Made by a program: the position numbers and the translations under genes. Of a stretch of 64,000 nucleotides of DNA, positions 45,900-55,096 are shown piece after piece. The DNA comes from Forficula auricularia (taxonomy: Eukaryota > Arthropoda > Insecta > Dermaptera > Forficulidae). The notes below the pieces were generated by a model. It did no database searches, had not been told where the DNA came from, and saw nothing but the letters and a program-made list of their open reading frames with translations. Numbering within the stretch: position 1 is the first letter of the stretch; the number at the start of each line of letters is the position of its first letter. The DNA is taken from the NCBI GenBank assembly GCA_024734495.1, contig JALMQS010000075.1, forward strand, positions 11,315,401-11,379,400. Reading direction: 5' to 3'.

Positions 45900-46389
45900 C
45901 GTTTTTTTCGTCCACGATTTTTTCCACACCTTTGCGCCGATTGATATGAAATTGAAAACCTACCATTAGTTTAACAAAATGAAGCGCTGATTAGATTTTG
46001 GTACATATCGGCCCACAAACATTAGTACTTTATTTCGGTACTTTTTTAGTTTTTTCTAAATATCTTGAAAATGACTTAACCAATTTTGATGAAATTTAAT
46101 ATCCTAATTAAGTATCATTGGGGACAACAAAAAAGGTTAAATAAAGTTTTTAGTAAAAGTATATTTTAAAGTACTTTACTCTAGAGTAAGATTGTACTTT
46201 TTTTAAATTCCTTATTTTACCAAAATTTAAAAAAAAACTTTAAAATTTATTCATTTGATCGGTAATATAGCTCATTTAAACTTGTTTAAGTAAGAATGGT
46301 TAGGCTTCTCGCTGTGAAATGATAAAAATTTGGGAGGAAATTTTATAAGTAACCATAGCAACTGCGTTGTTTTTTATCCGTTACCTTTG

Positions 46390-47030
46390 CTGAAGACATG
46401 TAGGTATCGAGTTAAAATCAAAAATAGTGATTGATTCTGATCTAATACTTGAGGAATAACCATTCTATATTGGATTTTTGACGTTTCGGTTATTATTGGT
46501 AACCATTGCTGAGGACATGGAGGAATCGACTTGAAATCAAAAATAGCGATCGATTCTTATCTAATACTTGAGGAATAACCTTTATTGAATTTCTGACTTT
46601 TGATGTTTTGACTATTAATGGAAGACATGGAGGTATAGAGTTAAAATCAAAAATAGTGATTTATTCTGATCTAATACTTGAGGAATAACCATTCTATATT
46701 ATTAGATTTTTGACGTTGTGGTTTTTATTGGTAACCATTGCTGAAGACATGGAGGAATCGAGTTAAAATCAAAAATAGTGATCGATTCTCATCTAATACT
46801 TGAGGAATAACAATTCTACATTAGGTTTTTGACGTTTTGATTATTATTGGTAACCATTGCTGAAGACATGGAGGAATCGGCTTAAAATCAAAAATAACGA
46901 TCGATTCTAATCTAATACTAGCGGAATAACCTTATTGCATTCCAATTTTGATGTTTTGACTATTAATGGCAACCTCTACTGATAACGTGGAAGAATCGAC
47001 TTAAAATCAAAAAGACTAAATTCTTTTTTG
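46390..47030 (+). repeat. ~119-bp minisatellite, about six units
   Basis: GAAGACATGGAGGAATCGA-type blocks at about 46393, 46507, 46623, 46742, 46861 and 46980. The same unit, in the opposite orientation, fills 56990-57750 and 58560-59420. Confidence 0.88.
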
Positions 47031-47196
47031 GTAAACAACTCAAGCTTGAGTTGCAGTTTATTTAATTCAAATATTATTTTTCATGGGGTCAGTATTAGTC
47101 ATTTAAAATCCTGGCTCTCAGCTAAGTAAAGATAAAAAAATGTTCAATATCCATACGATACTGACCCCATGAAAGATAATATTTATAATTAAAAAA

Positions 47197-47235
47197 GACT
47201 GATGATGAAGGCCAAGTCTTCGAAACTATAGTCTC
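47197..47235 (+). ncRNA. hammerhead-like motif, family P1, intact core
   Basis: CTGATGA (47199-47205), extra T, GAAGGC/GTCTTC stem (one G.T) with CAA loop, GAAA (47222-47225), ACTATAGT palindrome, C as H17. Helix I is limited to GA/TC next to the core. Confidence 0.6.
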
Positions 47236-47250
47236 AAACAAATAAATAAT

Positions 47251-47557
47251 ACTAATACAATTTGATGGCTGTATATGTATATAATTAAGTAATGGAGAGG
47301 GACAACTCTGCCTGCGTACAATTTATTTATAAAATTTATTGTGTCGCTAATACTGTAAGATATAATTTTATAATTAACAACTTTGGATTTTTGTAAAAAA
47401 ATATTATTGTATTTTTACATGTGTGCTCTATCGCTTTTTTCAGCTCTTAGGAACTGATGATGGCATTATTGAATTAAAGCCGAAACATTTTCCACAATTG
47501 GGAGTTTTTATTCAGCAGAGGCTACCCATTGGCTGAATCCCTCTCCATTACTTAATT
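47251..47557. mobile_element. palindromic family P3, complete copy, nested in P1
   Basis: Perfect 13-bp duplication ACAAATAAATAAT at 47238-47250 and 47558-47570 within the P1 arm. Palindrome ends TAATTAAGTAATGGAGAGGG / CCTCTCCATTACTTAATT; the left side has an extra ~30 bp. One hammerhead-like motif (plus, 47450-47493). Confidence 0.9.
47450..47493 (+). ncRNA. hammerhead-like motif, family P3
   Basis: GGAA, CTGATGA (47454-47460), extra T, stem GGC/GCC, GAAAC (47482-47486), ATT, TTCC. Helix I GGAA/TTCC pairs over 4 bp. The GTT expected by analogy with P4 is ATT here, as a CpG-type G-to-A change would give. Confidence 0.5.
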
Positions 47558-47704
47558 ACAAATAAATAATATATTTATACAGATATATAATTTCGATATA
47601 TGTGTGTATGTTTATTTGCTTCAAGCAGAGGACAACCTCTTTGTTTCTCTTATGAATCAACAACTCTGCTCTCGGCAAAATTATAAACTTTTCAAATAAA
47701 ATAA

Positions 47705-48294
47705 TAAGTTGGTATGTATGTTTGTTAAGCCTTTTAAACGATCTGTATCAAATTTCACACAGCGCCTCTTTAGAATCCTGCAAAAATATCCGTGTAAAAG
47801 TCAACAACCGAAATAAGGGACTTTGAAAAATTAAAATTAATCAATCTGGACGAAATTTGACAGATATTAAGAACCTAAATAATGCGCAAATATAAAAGTG
47901 AAAAAGTCATCTATCTAAAATTTGGAAAAAGACTATGAAAAAATAAAATCCTAGACCCAATGATCCTTGTGGACTACTCATAAATTTTTTCTAGTTTCTC
48001 TAAATTCGATTCATAAACGATTCTGCAATATTCTACATAAAGATTCAGTTACATAGGCATTCTTTGAAAGATTGGTTTATTAAATACTGCCACATAAAAA
48101 ATGAATGAGTTGTAAAAGTATAAGAGGTTTATTATGTAAATTTTATCCTGGTGATGTAATAAATCAGTCACATCAATGACTGTCAAGTAGAAGATAAAAT
48201 TAGGTTGATTGTACAGATTGAATCAAGGCTTATATATTGATATATATAGGGAGCAAAAGTAAGATCTTATACTGTTTGAATTTGGAAAATTGTA
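47705..48294. other. non-coding, no gene seen
   Basis: Nothing recognisable. Confidence 0.3.
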
Positions 48295-49152
48295 TCTATA
48301 TATATAAAATTAAGGTTTTGTCTGTACATTGGTCCAAATCACGCCAATTTTTGGTTGCACACGTTTCAAGCAAAGTTATGAACGAAAACACCCTCAACAA
48401 AATTCCTGTCTGTCTGTATGTATGTATGTATGTCTGTCTGTTTCCGTCGTTTCCGAAAAGTTGCTCACGATTCACATAAAAACGGCTGAAGGGATTATTA
48501 TGAAATTTCATATTTACATCAGATGTCTTCTAACTTACGTTTTTAGCTATATAACGTTTTGATATTTTGACCCCAGAAGGGGAATTGGGAGGGCGCACGA
48601 ATGAAAATTATCAAATAACTCCTAAACTATCAACCCTACGGCAAATTTTATAATAAACAAAGTTGTAGGGGATGTGATTTCTGACAACTTTTGTTTAAAA
48701 AATTTCCCCAAAAACCCACCCAAAAGGGGGGGAGGGTGAAAATATGTAAATTCTTGCCCTTGAGCAAACTCAACCAAATTTTGTATACATAATCTCTGGG
48801 CCTCTAGAGAGCTAGGTGCAGGTGGTGGTGCGGTGTGGAGTCCAGGGGGCATACCGGGGGTGGGGTCCAGAAGGCTAGGCGGGCACGGGGTGGATGGGGT
48901 GCGGGATCCGAGGTGGGTGGGGTGCGGTTGTGGTGTGGGTTGGCGACTGGTGCGGGAGTGGGGGCGCTGGGGGTGGTTTGCGGGGAGGGGGGGGGGGGGT
49001 AGGTTTCGGAACAGAGTGTTGGGGTTGTGGTGTGGGGATGGGGGTTGGGCATGGTGCGGGGATGGGGGTGCTGGGTGGGTTTCGGGGGTGGGGTCCAGGG
49101 GGCGTGCCCCTTGGCTAGCAAGAGGGCCGCCGAAGGCGGGCCTTGCAGCTAG
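48295..49152 (+). mobile_element. non-autonomous Helitron with G-rich filler
   Basis: 5' end A|TCTATATATATAAAATTAAG, 3' end with hairpin GGGCCGCC...GGCGGGCC (49124-49142), then GCAGCTAG|T: TC start, hairpin, CTRR end and A/T target are all present. The body has the GTCTGTCTGTATGTATG microsatellite (48407-48441) and a 320-base G-rich stretch (48805-49120). No Rep/helicase is coded. The proline/glycine-rich frames in the G-rich part are composition artefacts. Confidence 0.88.
48805..49120 (+). repeat. G-rich tract with many GGGG runs
   Basis: Strongly G/T biased on the plus strand with runs up to ten G (about 48987-48999). Repeated GGGTGGGGTCCAG-like and GTGCGGGGATGGGGG words suggest growth by slippage or template switching. 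Several G-quadruplexes could form. Confidence 0.8.
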
Positions 49153-49211
49153 TCAGTACTATACATGAATATATTTTATTATTCCTGATATTTATGATTT
49201 ATCTAAAAATA

Positions 49212-49740
49212 AATAAATTGACACGTTCTGATGTGGCCATCCACTTGAATTTACCATACACTTCTGGTTGAGTTTGGAACAAGGGGCTAGATTTTAATTT
49301 TTTTAACCCCCCCCCCCCCTCTCCCTAATTTTGACCCAAGAAAAAAATATTTTAGTTATTATAGGTTTATTTTATAGTATATTTCATTTTTCTTGTTTTT
49401 TTAGTTTAAAAATATTATAATTATACCCCCCCCCCACACACACACTTAATTTTAGGTCGATATGCACCAAAATCTAATCAGCTCTTAATCTCAATGCACC
49501 AAAACTTATTGTGAAATTTCCTTTTGAAATTCACAAACTAACAGAATAACAGATTAACAGATATTTTGACAAAACACTTATTATCTCGAAAAATATAATT
49601 TTTTCGATGTTCACTTATTAGAGCTTTTTTGTAGACCGAAAAGCCATGGTTTCGCCCTATTTTATTAATCAAAATAGTCTCAGCCGATTTTGAGATATTG
49701 CGAAAAAAAAGTCAAAATGAGCCAGCCAAGTGCGAGTCGG
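49212..49740. repeat. dispersed repeat P8, copy 2
   Basis: Starts GACACGTTCTGATGTGGCCA; shares the same block order as 43555-44228. C-runs at 49309 and 49427. Followed by GCCAGCCAAGTGCGAGTCGG, possibly another repeat boundary. Confidence 0.65.
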
Positions 49741-50025
49741 ACCGCACACACGAGTTCCCTAACTTATATCGCCCAAAATCCTTGAGCTATCAAATTAGCT
49801 ATCATTTGTCATTAAAACAAAGAGAATGAAAGAATTCGTCGAATTTTTTTTATAATTTTTATAATTTTAAGTTTAGACACTTTTGAAGGCCGTCAGATAC
49901 GAAAATCACCAAAAAATGTTCAATTTGATGATTCCCTCCCTCTCAAGCTATCATTTTAAAGAGAAGTGAATTTTACAAAATTAAGCCTAAATCTACTTTA
50001 AAAAGTAGACAGGAACTTCTTGAAT
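49741..50025. other. non-coding spacer
   Basis: No gene seen. Confidence 0.3.
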
Positions 50026-50035
50026 CTCATGATTA

Positions 50036-50303
50036 ATCGCAGGAAACAATAAAAGAGTGTGTCCTCTGCTGGAAAAATAAATTTTTAATTTATTTATAAC
50101 GAGACCATAGTTACTTTCATACATCCATTCCTGTAAATCAATAATTGTTATAGACTGATGAAGAGGGCAAAGCTCTTGAAAACTATAGTCTCGTCATAAA
50201 TAAATTAAAAATTTATTTTTCCAGCAGAAGACACACTCTTTTATTGTCTCCTATAATTTATAAAAATTTTGCTACTCTCGGCAAAAAGAAGCTTTCTATT
50301 TAA
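50036..50303. mobile_element. palindromic family P2, copy B
   Basis: 10-bp duplication CTCATGATTA at 50026-50035 and 50304-50313. Arms AATAAAAGAGTGTGTCCTCT / AGAAGACACACTCTTTTATT; the right-side extension ends GCTACTCTCGGCAAAAAG, the same terminal motif as P1. Hammerhead-like motif at 50153-50192. Confidence 0.88.
50153..50192 (+). ncRNA. hammerhead-like motif, family P2
   Basis: CTGATGA (50155-50161), extra A, GAGGGC/GCTCTT stem with AAA loop (degraded relative to the GCCCTC of copy A), GAAA, one extra A, ACTATAGT, C. Helix I only GA/TC. Confidence 0.5.
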
Positions 50304-50816
50304 CTCATGATTATTTATTTTTTTGTATTTTTGACCCCCACAAAAAATTGACCATTCAATTCAAATTTTAATAAGATTTTTTATTTTGAATAATATGAAT
50401 AGAGATACAGTAGTGTAACAATAGGGTGGCAGGACGGGCAAAATTCCAGGGCCCCCGGCCCGAGATGGCCCAAAACACAGAAGGATCCTAACATCTAATA
50501 TTACAGAATTTAGAAAAATTTATTAGTTTTGTATTCAATTAATTTAAGTTAACTCTAAAATATAGACACAAATTAAACAAAAAAATAGATATGTGGCACT
50601 CGGGGACTGCCGCGGTAAAAGCTATTGCATAGCATTTTTTATCAACTTATGCAATTATAATATTTATGCAATATTTTTTTTCTTTGATATTAATTCAAGT
50701 TACACTTTTTGAGCGTGGTGACCGATAAGAAAACAATGTTTTTCTTTTTCTTTTATTGAATAAATGAGAAGTTAATATTGTTTAAAATATTTTTATTATC
50801 TTACAATACATGTAGG

Positions 50817-51511
50817 TTATTCAGGAATTTTTATCATTCTTACTATAGGTTTATGGTAACTGAAATAAGAAACATAAGTTTGAGACTTGATATCCTCTAA
50901 ATATCTAGAAAATACCGCGTCAATGGTGGTCTCATATTTTGTTGTGGATTCTTGTGGATCATTATTCATTTTCAAATTCAATTTTTCCGAAAGAAAAGTT
51001 GTCAATCGCTCTGAATTTTTATCAGTGAAGTTGATGTTGAAATCGCCAGCCAAGATAAGTGGAAATTTATTACCATTTGTACCAAGGATTTTCGACCCTT
51101 CTTCAGTGTACTCCAGTAAAGTGCGATGAATAAAATGCTCTACCTCGTCCAATTTAGGATTCGGAGAAATGTAAATTGCTACCATGACTATGTGTAGGCC
51201 ATTTCTAAGTTTGCATAAGCACGCACAAATATCTCCAACAAATGGGCGCCTAACATTAACATCGCTATCGTGTGCAATATTTATTTCAATATTCGGAGTC
51301 ATAATATTAGTAACATTATTATTATTTTGGTAAATAGCTACCCCACCTTTTGGAACAGTATCTCGTTTGATTTGAACAATACAATTGAAATGAGGTATTT
51401 CAATCGGATTATCACGCGTCATGCAAGATTCGGTAACACATTTGTTTGTCTCGTAAATGAATCTTGTAAATCGTATTTGTGACTATTTAGACTTTGGCAA
51501 TTGAAAGTCAT
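50817..51511 (-). pseudogene. Helentron endonuclease domain (EEP fold), frameshifted
   Basis: MTFNCQSLNSHKYDLQDSF at 51511 onward is the first motif; the frame breaks near 51420-51430 and resumes as DNPIEIPHF...GGVAIYQNN..., with AGDFNINF (catalytic Asp-Asn), TTIDAVF and YFSYHKPIV (catalytic His) toward the C-terminus. Endonuclease/exonuclease/phosphatase fold; role in Helentron transposition is not established. The segment that normally lies between motifs 1 and 2 looks shortened. Confidence 0.8.
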
Positions 51512-51596
51512 TATTGAAATGCCATTTCTATTACTAATGGAAATCTAAGACACTTTGAGCTATCGTCTGAACACTATTTAAAGACAGTCTTTTCAA

Positions 51597-51960
51597 TTAT
51601 TGCAACAAAGATGCAGTCGATGTAGCTTGCCTTCGATTATGATAAAACTTGAATGTAGAATTATCGTTTTTTGTCGTGATATACAATTTTTCAATATTAG
51701 TCACCCGAAAGAGAGCAACATAAACGAGTTCCTGAGAATGTGCTTTACTATAATCATATACTATTTCGTCAAAAGTTCCACCTTGCGACTTAAGTATAGT
51801 TAGAGCAAGAGCTGAAGTTAATGGAAAATGTTTGCGTTTGGCTATACATTTTCTATCCGATGTTAATGAAATATTGTTGTTCAATGGGAACAGCGAGATT
51901 GCCGACTCTATTTTGCACTGCTAGAGTGGCTGCTTTTTGCCTTTTTTCTACCCACTTTAC
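51597..51960 (-). pseudogene. Helentron Pif1-type helicase, C-terminal remnant
   Basis: Carries FPLTSALALTILKSQGGTFDE (motif V/VI region) and ELVYVALFRVTNIEKLYI, where Phe replaces the usual Ser of the A-L-S-R motif. Upstream the related frame (QNRVGNLAVPIE) is in another register, a frameshift near 51880. N-terminal helicase motifs are absent. Dead copy. Confidence 0.82.
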
Positions 51961-52172
51961 CTACGGTTACCAATAATAACTGAAATGTCAAAAATTCAAT
52001 TTAGAATGGTTATTCCTCGACTGTTAAATGAGAATCGATCATTATTTTTGAATTAAAGTCAACATGAACTGCAAATTGCAAATGATATCTGATTAATAAT
52101 ATAGGAATAAACATAATAATATTTCAAATGAATTTGGATAAAAGTTTAGCAACGATCCGTTGCAGTTTATTT

Positions 52173-52900
52173 TATTTTATCAATTAAATAAATAATAAAT
52201 ATAAAGAATGTAATTGGAATTTAGAATGTATATTTTATTTTCAAATATCTGTTAAAAAGAGCGCGAAATCAGCAACGACATCTGTGGCCAAATAGAAAGT
52301 TAATATCACGCATGCGCACTCTATATAAGGAGCCCTAGAGCCGGTCGGAGTGGGGGTGTTAGGTTTATTTTCGTTACGGAATTTCTTGATTCGGTCGCCG
52401 CGCTCAAAGCCCGCGATAAAAGCTATGCAATAGCTTAAAAATGTATCAAAATTTGAACTCATTTGTAAGAAAAAGATTTCGCCCAGTTTTAGAACGCATC
52501 CGATACTTATTAATAAAGTTCTCGCCACTTGTAGACGCGGCGCTCTAGAAATGCTGTCAGTTATGTAAGAAATGTTTTGTCTATGTTTTTTTAAGGAATT
52601 TTAATAATTAAAATTTTGTCAAAAAATAAAATTGTTATTTCAATCCAAAACGCTCTTTAAATTAAAAGTTACTAGAAATATCTACAACGTTGATTTAGCT
52701 TCTTTATATTGAGGGAAGGTCCCATCCGATGAACTTGCAAAGTGCGTCAACGGTTAGTTACGCCACTGCCTAAAAGTTAAGAATTTGGTAAGCATATCTT
52801 AAAAAGATATTAATAAAAAATATATTCCTCTTTTTAAATGGAATAACTATATATATAGTATATAGCGATAGTCATTAAAAAATTTAATAACTAATATATT
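52173..52900. other. non-coding; unclassified repeat-like segment
   Basis: 52260-52560 is more G+C-rich and includes CTCTATATAAGG, a TATA-like word, and a hairpin AAGCTATGCAATAGCTT (52419-52435). The same GCG(A/G)TAAAAGCTAT word occurs at 50613, on the other side of the Helentron remnant. I cannot name it. No gene. Confidence 0.35.
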
Positions 52901-53213
52901 TAAATTGAAAATGTTTAATATACAATATTTATAAATATACATATAATAAATATAATATTGATAGGTAAATAAAACAAAAAATAAAATGAAAATAAAACTA
53001 ATAATTAATGAATACGTTTAACAATTTATTTATGAAATTTAAAAAGTAAATATCAGATTAAATACTAGTTATTTTTAATTGAACAATTATCATTGAATCG
53101 TATAAACTCCCTAGAGTGTCGTTTTAAATTTTAAAATGTTCAAATCGTTGATATTTTAAAAATTAATGAACAAAAAAAATTTTTTTTATTTAAAATAATA
53201 CTTGATGAATCTT

Positions 53214-53219
53214 TTTATT
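53214..53219 (-). terminator. poly(A) signal of gene 4
   Basis: AATAAA about 52 bases after the stop, in a block (ACAAAAATAAAAAGATT) conserved after gene 5. Confidence 0.6.
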
Positions 53220-53270
53220 TTTGTAATATTTTCAAATAAGATTGACTGAATTAGAAATAATTGAAAAAAA

Positions 53271-54524
53271 TTATTCTAGAAAACCTCGTTCAATAGCATC
53301 ATTAAGTAATAAAGGATATGTCTTCCGAAAAGCATCTGATCGATAAGTTTTTTTCAGCATTTCCAAGTCTCCTTTTAGATCCTCTTCTGTTAGGTCTTTA
53401 AAATCAGGAACATTCTCTATATCCACTTTGATCATTGGCATCAGAGAAGAAGCTATTACAACCCCATACAAACCATTTTTTTTAAAATCAGCCATTAAAT
53501 CTTCAAAAGAATATTTCACATCTTCACAATGCATTTGATTTAAATTCCTCCGTAATGAAGTGTAATAAATTTTCAGTAATTCATCTGTCCGCTTGACACG
53601 CACTTCGTCTTGGATTGAACTAAACAGGAAATAAAGAAGATCGAATGCTGGATTGTTCCATCTCGTTAATTGGAAATCAACAAATCGCATATCTTCAAGC
53701 TCATTTTTTTCAGAATATTTAAAAAGCATATTGTTAACCCAAAAATCGCCGTGAATGAGACAAGCAAAATCATCTTTATCTAATTTTGCTAATTCAGTTA
53801 TTTTATTTCCAATGCCTTCAGAGAGTTCGAGTATAATTGAACTATATTTCTTTAATTCTGGATAATCCTTAATAACTCCTGCAATATCTTTTAATGCCTT
53901 TGTATAAAAATCGTTCATTTTTTCTTTAGTATTTTCATTAAATACATTTTCTGTACACTCTATTTCTAAATGACCGTTGAGCTTTCTATTTAAAGCGTAA
54001 GATACAGCATGGAATTTTCCTAAATTAGTTAAGGCCAGAGATGTATGTTCAAAATCTAATCCAGTGGATCGATTAGCCATTTGAAATCCCTCTGGGCTTA
54101 AATCCTCCAAAATAACTGTTTGCTCGATTGACGAAAGAAATCCTTTAGCTGAGAGAGAGAAATTTTCACCAGTTTCTTCCCGATACAACTTTTCCATTTC
54201 TGGGATTATTTTAAGAAAAACTTGGTTTTCTCTTTCAAACAAATGCATATCATTGATAAACGTCTGAATGAATTCACCATCAGGTAGAAATTTCAAAAGA
54301 ACGGACCTGGATGTTGCCTCCTTGAAATTCGGAGATCGGAATGTGAAAGAAACTCTAACAATTTTTGACATATAATTATCGCCTTTAGCAACTGGAGGTT
54401 TCACATTAATATCGATTATCTCCACAGAATCCTCATTCTCTTGAATTTTTATTATATTTTTGATAAAATCATGATTAAGCCACTCAGGGATCTCGTTTGT
54501 TTCATGAATTTCATTTTCTGGCAT
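53271..54524 (-). CDS. EcKinase-like protein (CHK / DUF227 family), gene 4, intronless coding region
   Basis: 417 residues, full family length, in one open frame. Start chosen at the ATG of MPENEIHE; upstream codons (to 54557) precede a conserved CTCAG/GTTAG acceptor also present before gene 5, so they are intron and the leader is spliced. Motifs: AKGDNY (46-51, replacing GKGENY), a likely Lys at 78, VILEDLSPEGF (137-147), catalytic HGDFWVNN (Asp260), FVDFQLTR (Asp283), and the D-L-L-Y-F block after it. Unlike genes 1-3 there is no intron after the N-lobe, and the protein differs enough to be a separate subfamily. Probably a cytosolic ecdysteroid or xenobiotic kinase; substrate unknown. Tandem twin of gene 5 (about 94% identity). 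Confidence 0.95.
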   Translation of the reverse strand: MPENEIHETNEIPEWLNHDFIKNIIKIQENEDSVEIIDINVKPPVAKGDNYMSKIVRVSFTFRSPNFKEATSRSVLLKFLPDGEFIQTFINDMHLFERENQVFLKIIPEMEKLYREETGENFSLSAKGFLSSIEQTVILEDLSPEGFQMANRSTGLDFEHTSLALTNLGKFHAVSYALNRKLNGHLEIECTENVFNENTKEKMNDFYTKALKDIAGVIKDYPELKKYSSIILELSEGIGNKITELAKLDKDDFACLIHGDFWVNNMLFKYSEKNELEDMRFVDFQLTRWNNPAFDLLYFLFSSIQDEVRVKRTDELLKIYYTSLRRNLNQMHCEDVKYSFEDLMADFKKNGLYGVVIASSLMPMIKVDIENVPDFKDLTEEDLKGDLEMLKKTYRSDAFRKTYPLLLNDAIERGFLE

Positions 54525-54740
54525 TTTAGGTGTCTGAGAAAAAACAGAAATAAACATCTATTAATAAAATAATAGTATAATAAAATTAAAATACGAAATT
54601 ACAATTGCTTTTACATTTTTTCAATTTATACACAAATACATTACAAACAAAAGTTTTAAATAATAATTCTAAAGATTAAAAAAATGCTAATATATAATGT
54701 AAATAGAATAGAAACAGAATTAGATATTGGATTCCAAAAT

Positions 54741-54799
54741 TAAGTAAAAAATTTTAGCACAAATACATTATACCGTATGCTCGGAAGATGTAGCCAGTA
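54741..54799. other. 5' flank of gene 4
   Basis: The promoter and leader exon of gene 4 should lie here or further right; not recognisable. Confidence 0.3.
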
Positions 54800-55088
54800 A
54801 TAAACTAAAAACAATATAAAAATTTCCCCACCGTCGACTCGCTAGCCCATCAAATAAGTGTTTCCGCGCTTTTCCTATTTTATAGGAACTATCACGTCAT
54901 ATGCTCTGATGAGTTAAGTCAGTAATTCTTCCCAAAGCCTACTTTACGCAGACCATGCGATTCGCTGACTCCCAACATTCCTTCGCAGTTAAATTGGAAA
55001 AGTGCCGGATCACTTCTTTCATCAATACGATTGTTTCTCTAACTTCAAGAAACTAGAACTCCTTCGCTTTCATTCGTCTTTCCCAACA
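54800..55088 (+). mobile_element. LINE 3'-region fragment
   Basis: Plus-strand counterpart of the 8385-8765 repeat: GTGCCGGATCACTTCTTTC, CTCCCAACATTCCTTCGC and CTTTCCCAACACTTAT blocks. Reading frame broken by stops. Split by the hAT insertion at 55097. Confidence 0.6.
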
Positions 55089-55096
55089 CTTATAAG

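Larger units (their letters stand above)
45616..47063. mobile_element. Helentron-derived non-autonomous element 1 (HINE-like)
   Basis: The left end has a hairpin, ACTTTATCCAATGC..GCATGGGTAAAGT. Then come a conserved non-coding block with a GT microsatellite (45853-45897), about six ~119-bp minisatellite units (46390-47030), and a right end with the perfect palindrome CAACTCAAGCTTGAGTTG-like block plus CAGTTTATTT. The same ends occur in 56971-60366 and, at the head, in the Helentron remnant 50800-52172. A central tandem repeat in a short element with terminal hairpins is the plan of Helentron-associated elements (DINE-1/HINE group). Confidence 0.7.
45482..47695. mobile_element. palindromic family P1, copy with two nested insertions
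   Basis: 9-bp duplication ATAAAATAA at 45473-45481 and 47696-47704. The left arm (ACAAGAGAAACAAAGAGGTT) and right arm (AACCTCTTTGTTTCTCTTATG) are as in the copy at 21078-21496, but the one-sided GCCGAGAG extension is now on the right. Insertions: Helentron-derived element 45616-47063 and P3 element 47251-47557. Removing them leaves about 450 bp, the size of the complete P1. Confidence 0.88.
50800..52172 (-). mobile_element. Helentron (Helitron2) remnant, internally deleted
   Basis: In minus-strand order: head AAACTGCAACGGATCGTTGC with a perfect GCAACG/CGTTGC hairpin (about 52165), one minisatellite-like unit (52130-51970), the C-terminal end of a Pif1-type helicase, then a downstream endonuclease domain. 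Helicase followed by an endonuclease is specific to Helentrons. The Rep domain and most of the helicase are missing. The head matches 58262-58310, linking it to the non-autonomous elements there. Confidence 0.8.
52905..54740. repeat. segmental duplication, copy 1 (gene 4 plus flanks)
   Basis: Matches 61895-63740: gene body, about 370 bp 3' of the stop (shared TATACATATAATAAATATAA and CAAATCGTTGAT blocks) and, more weakly, about 200 bp 5' of the ATG. Confidence 0.85.

Noticed and set aside
48804..49168. Long proline-rich and glycine-rich frames on both strands
   Set aside because: Caused by the G-rich filler of a Helitron; no stop codons occur in G/C-only sequence.
52241..52528. 95-codon minus-strand frame
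   Set aside because: No recognisable domain; lies in an unclassified repeat-like segment.
50409..52771. CAGTAGTGTAAC at the left and TTACGCCACTG at the right as ends of one hAT element
   Set aside because: The ends look hAT-like, but the flanking 8-mers do not match, so a single element is unsupported.
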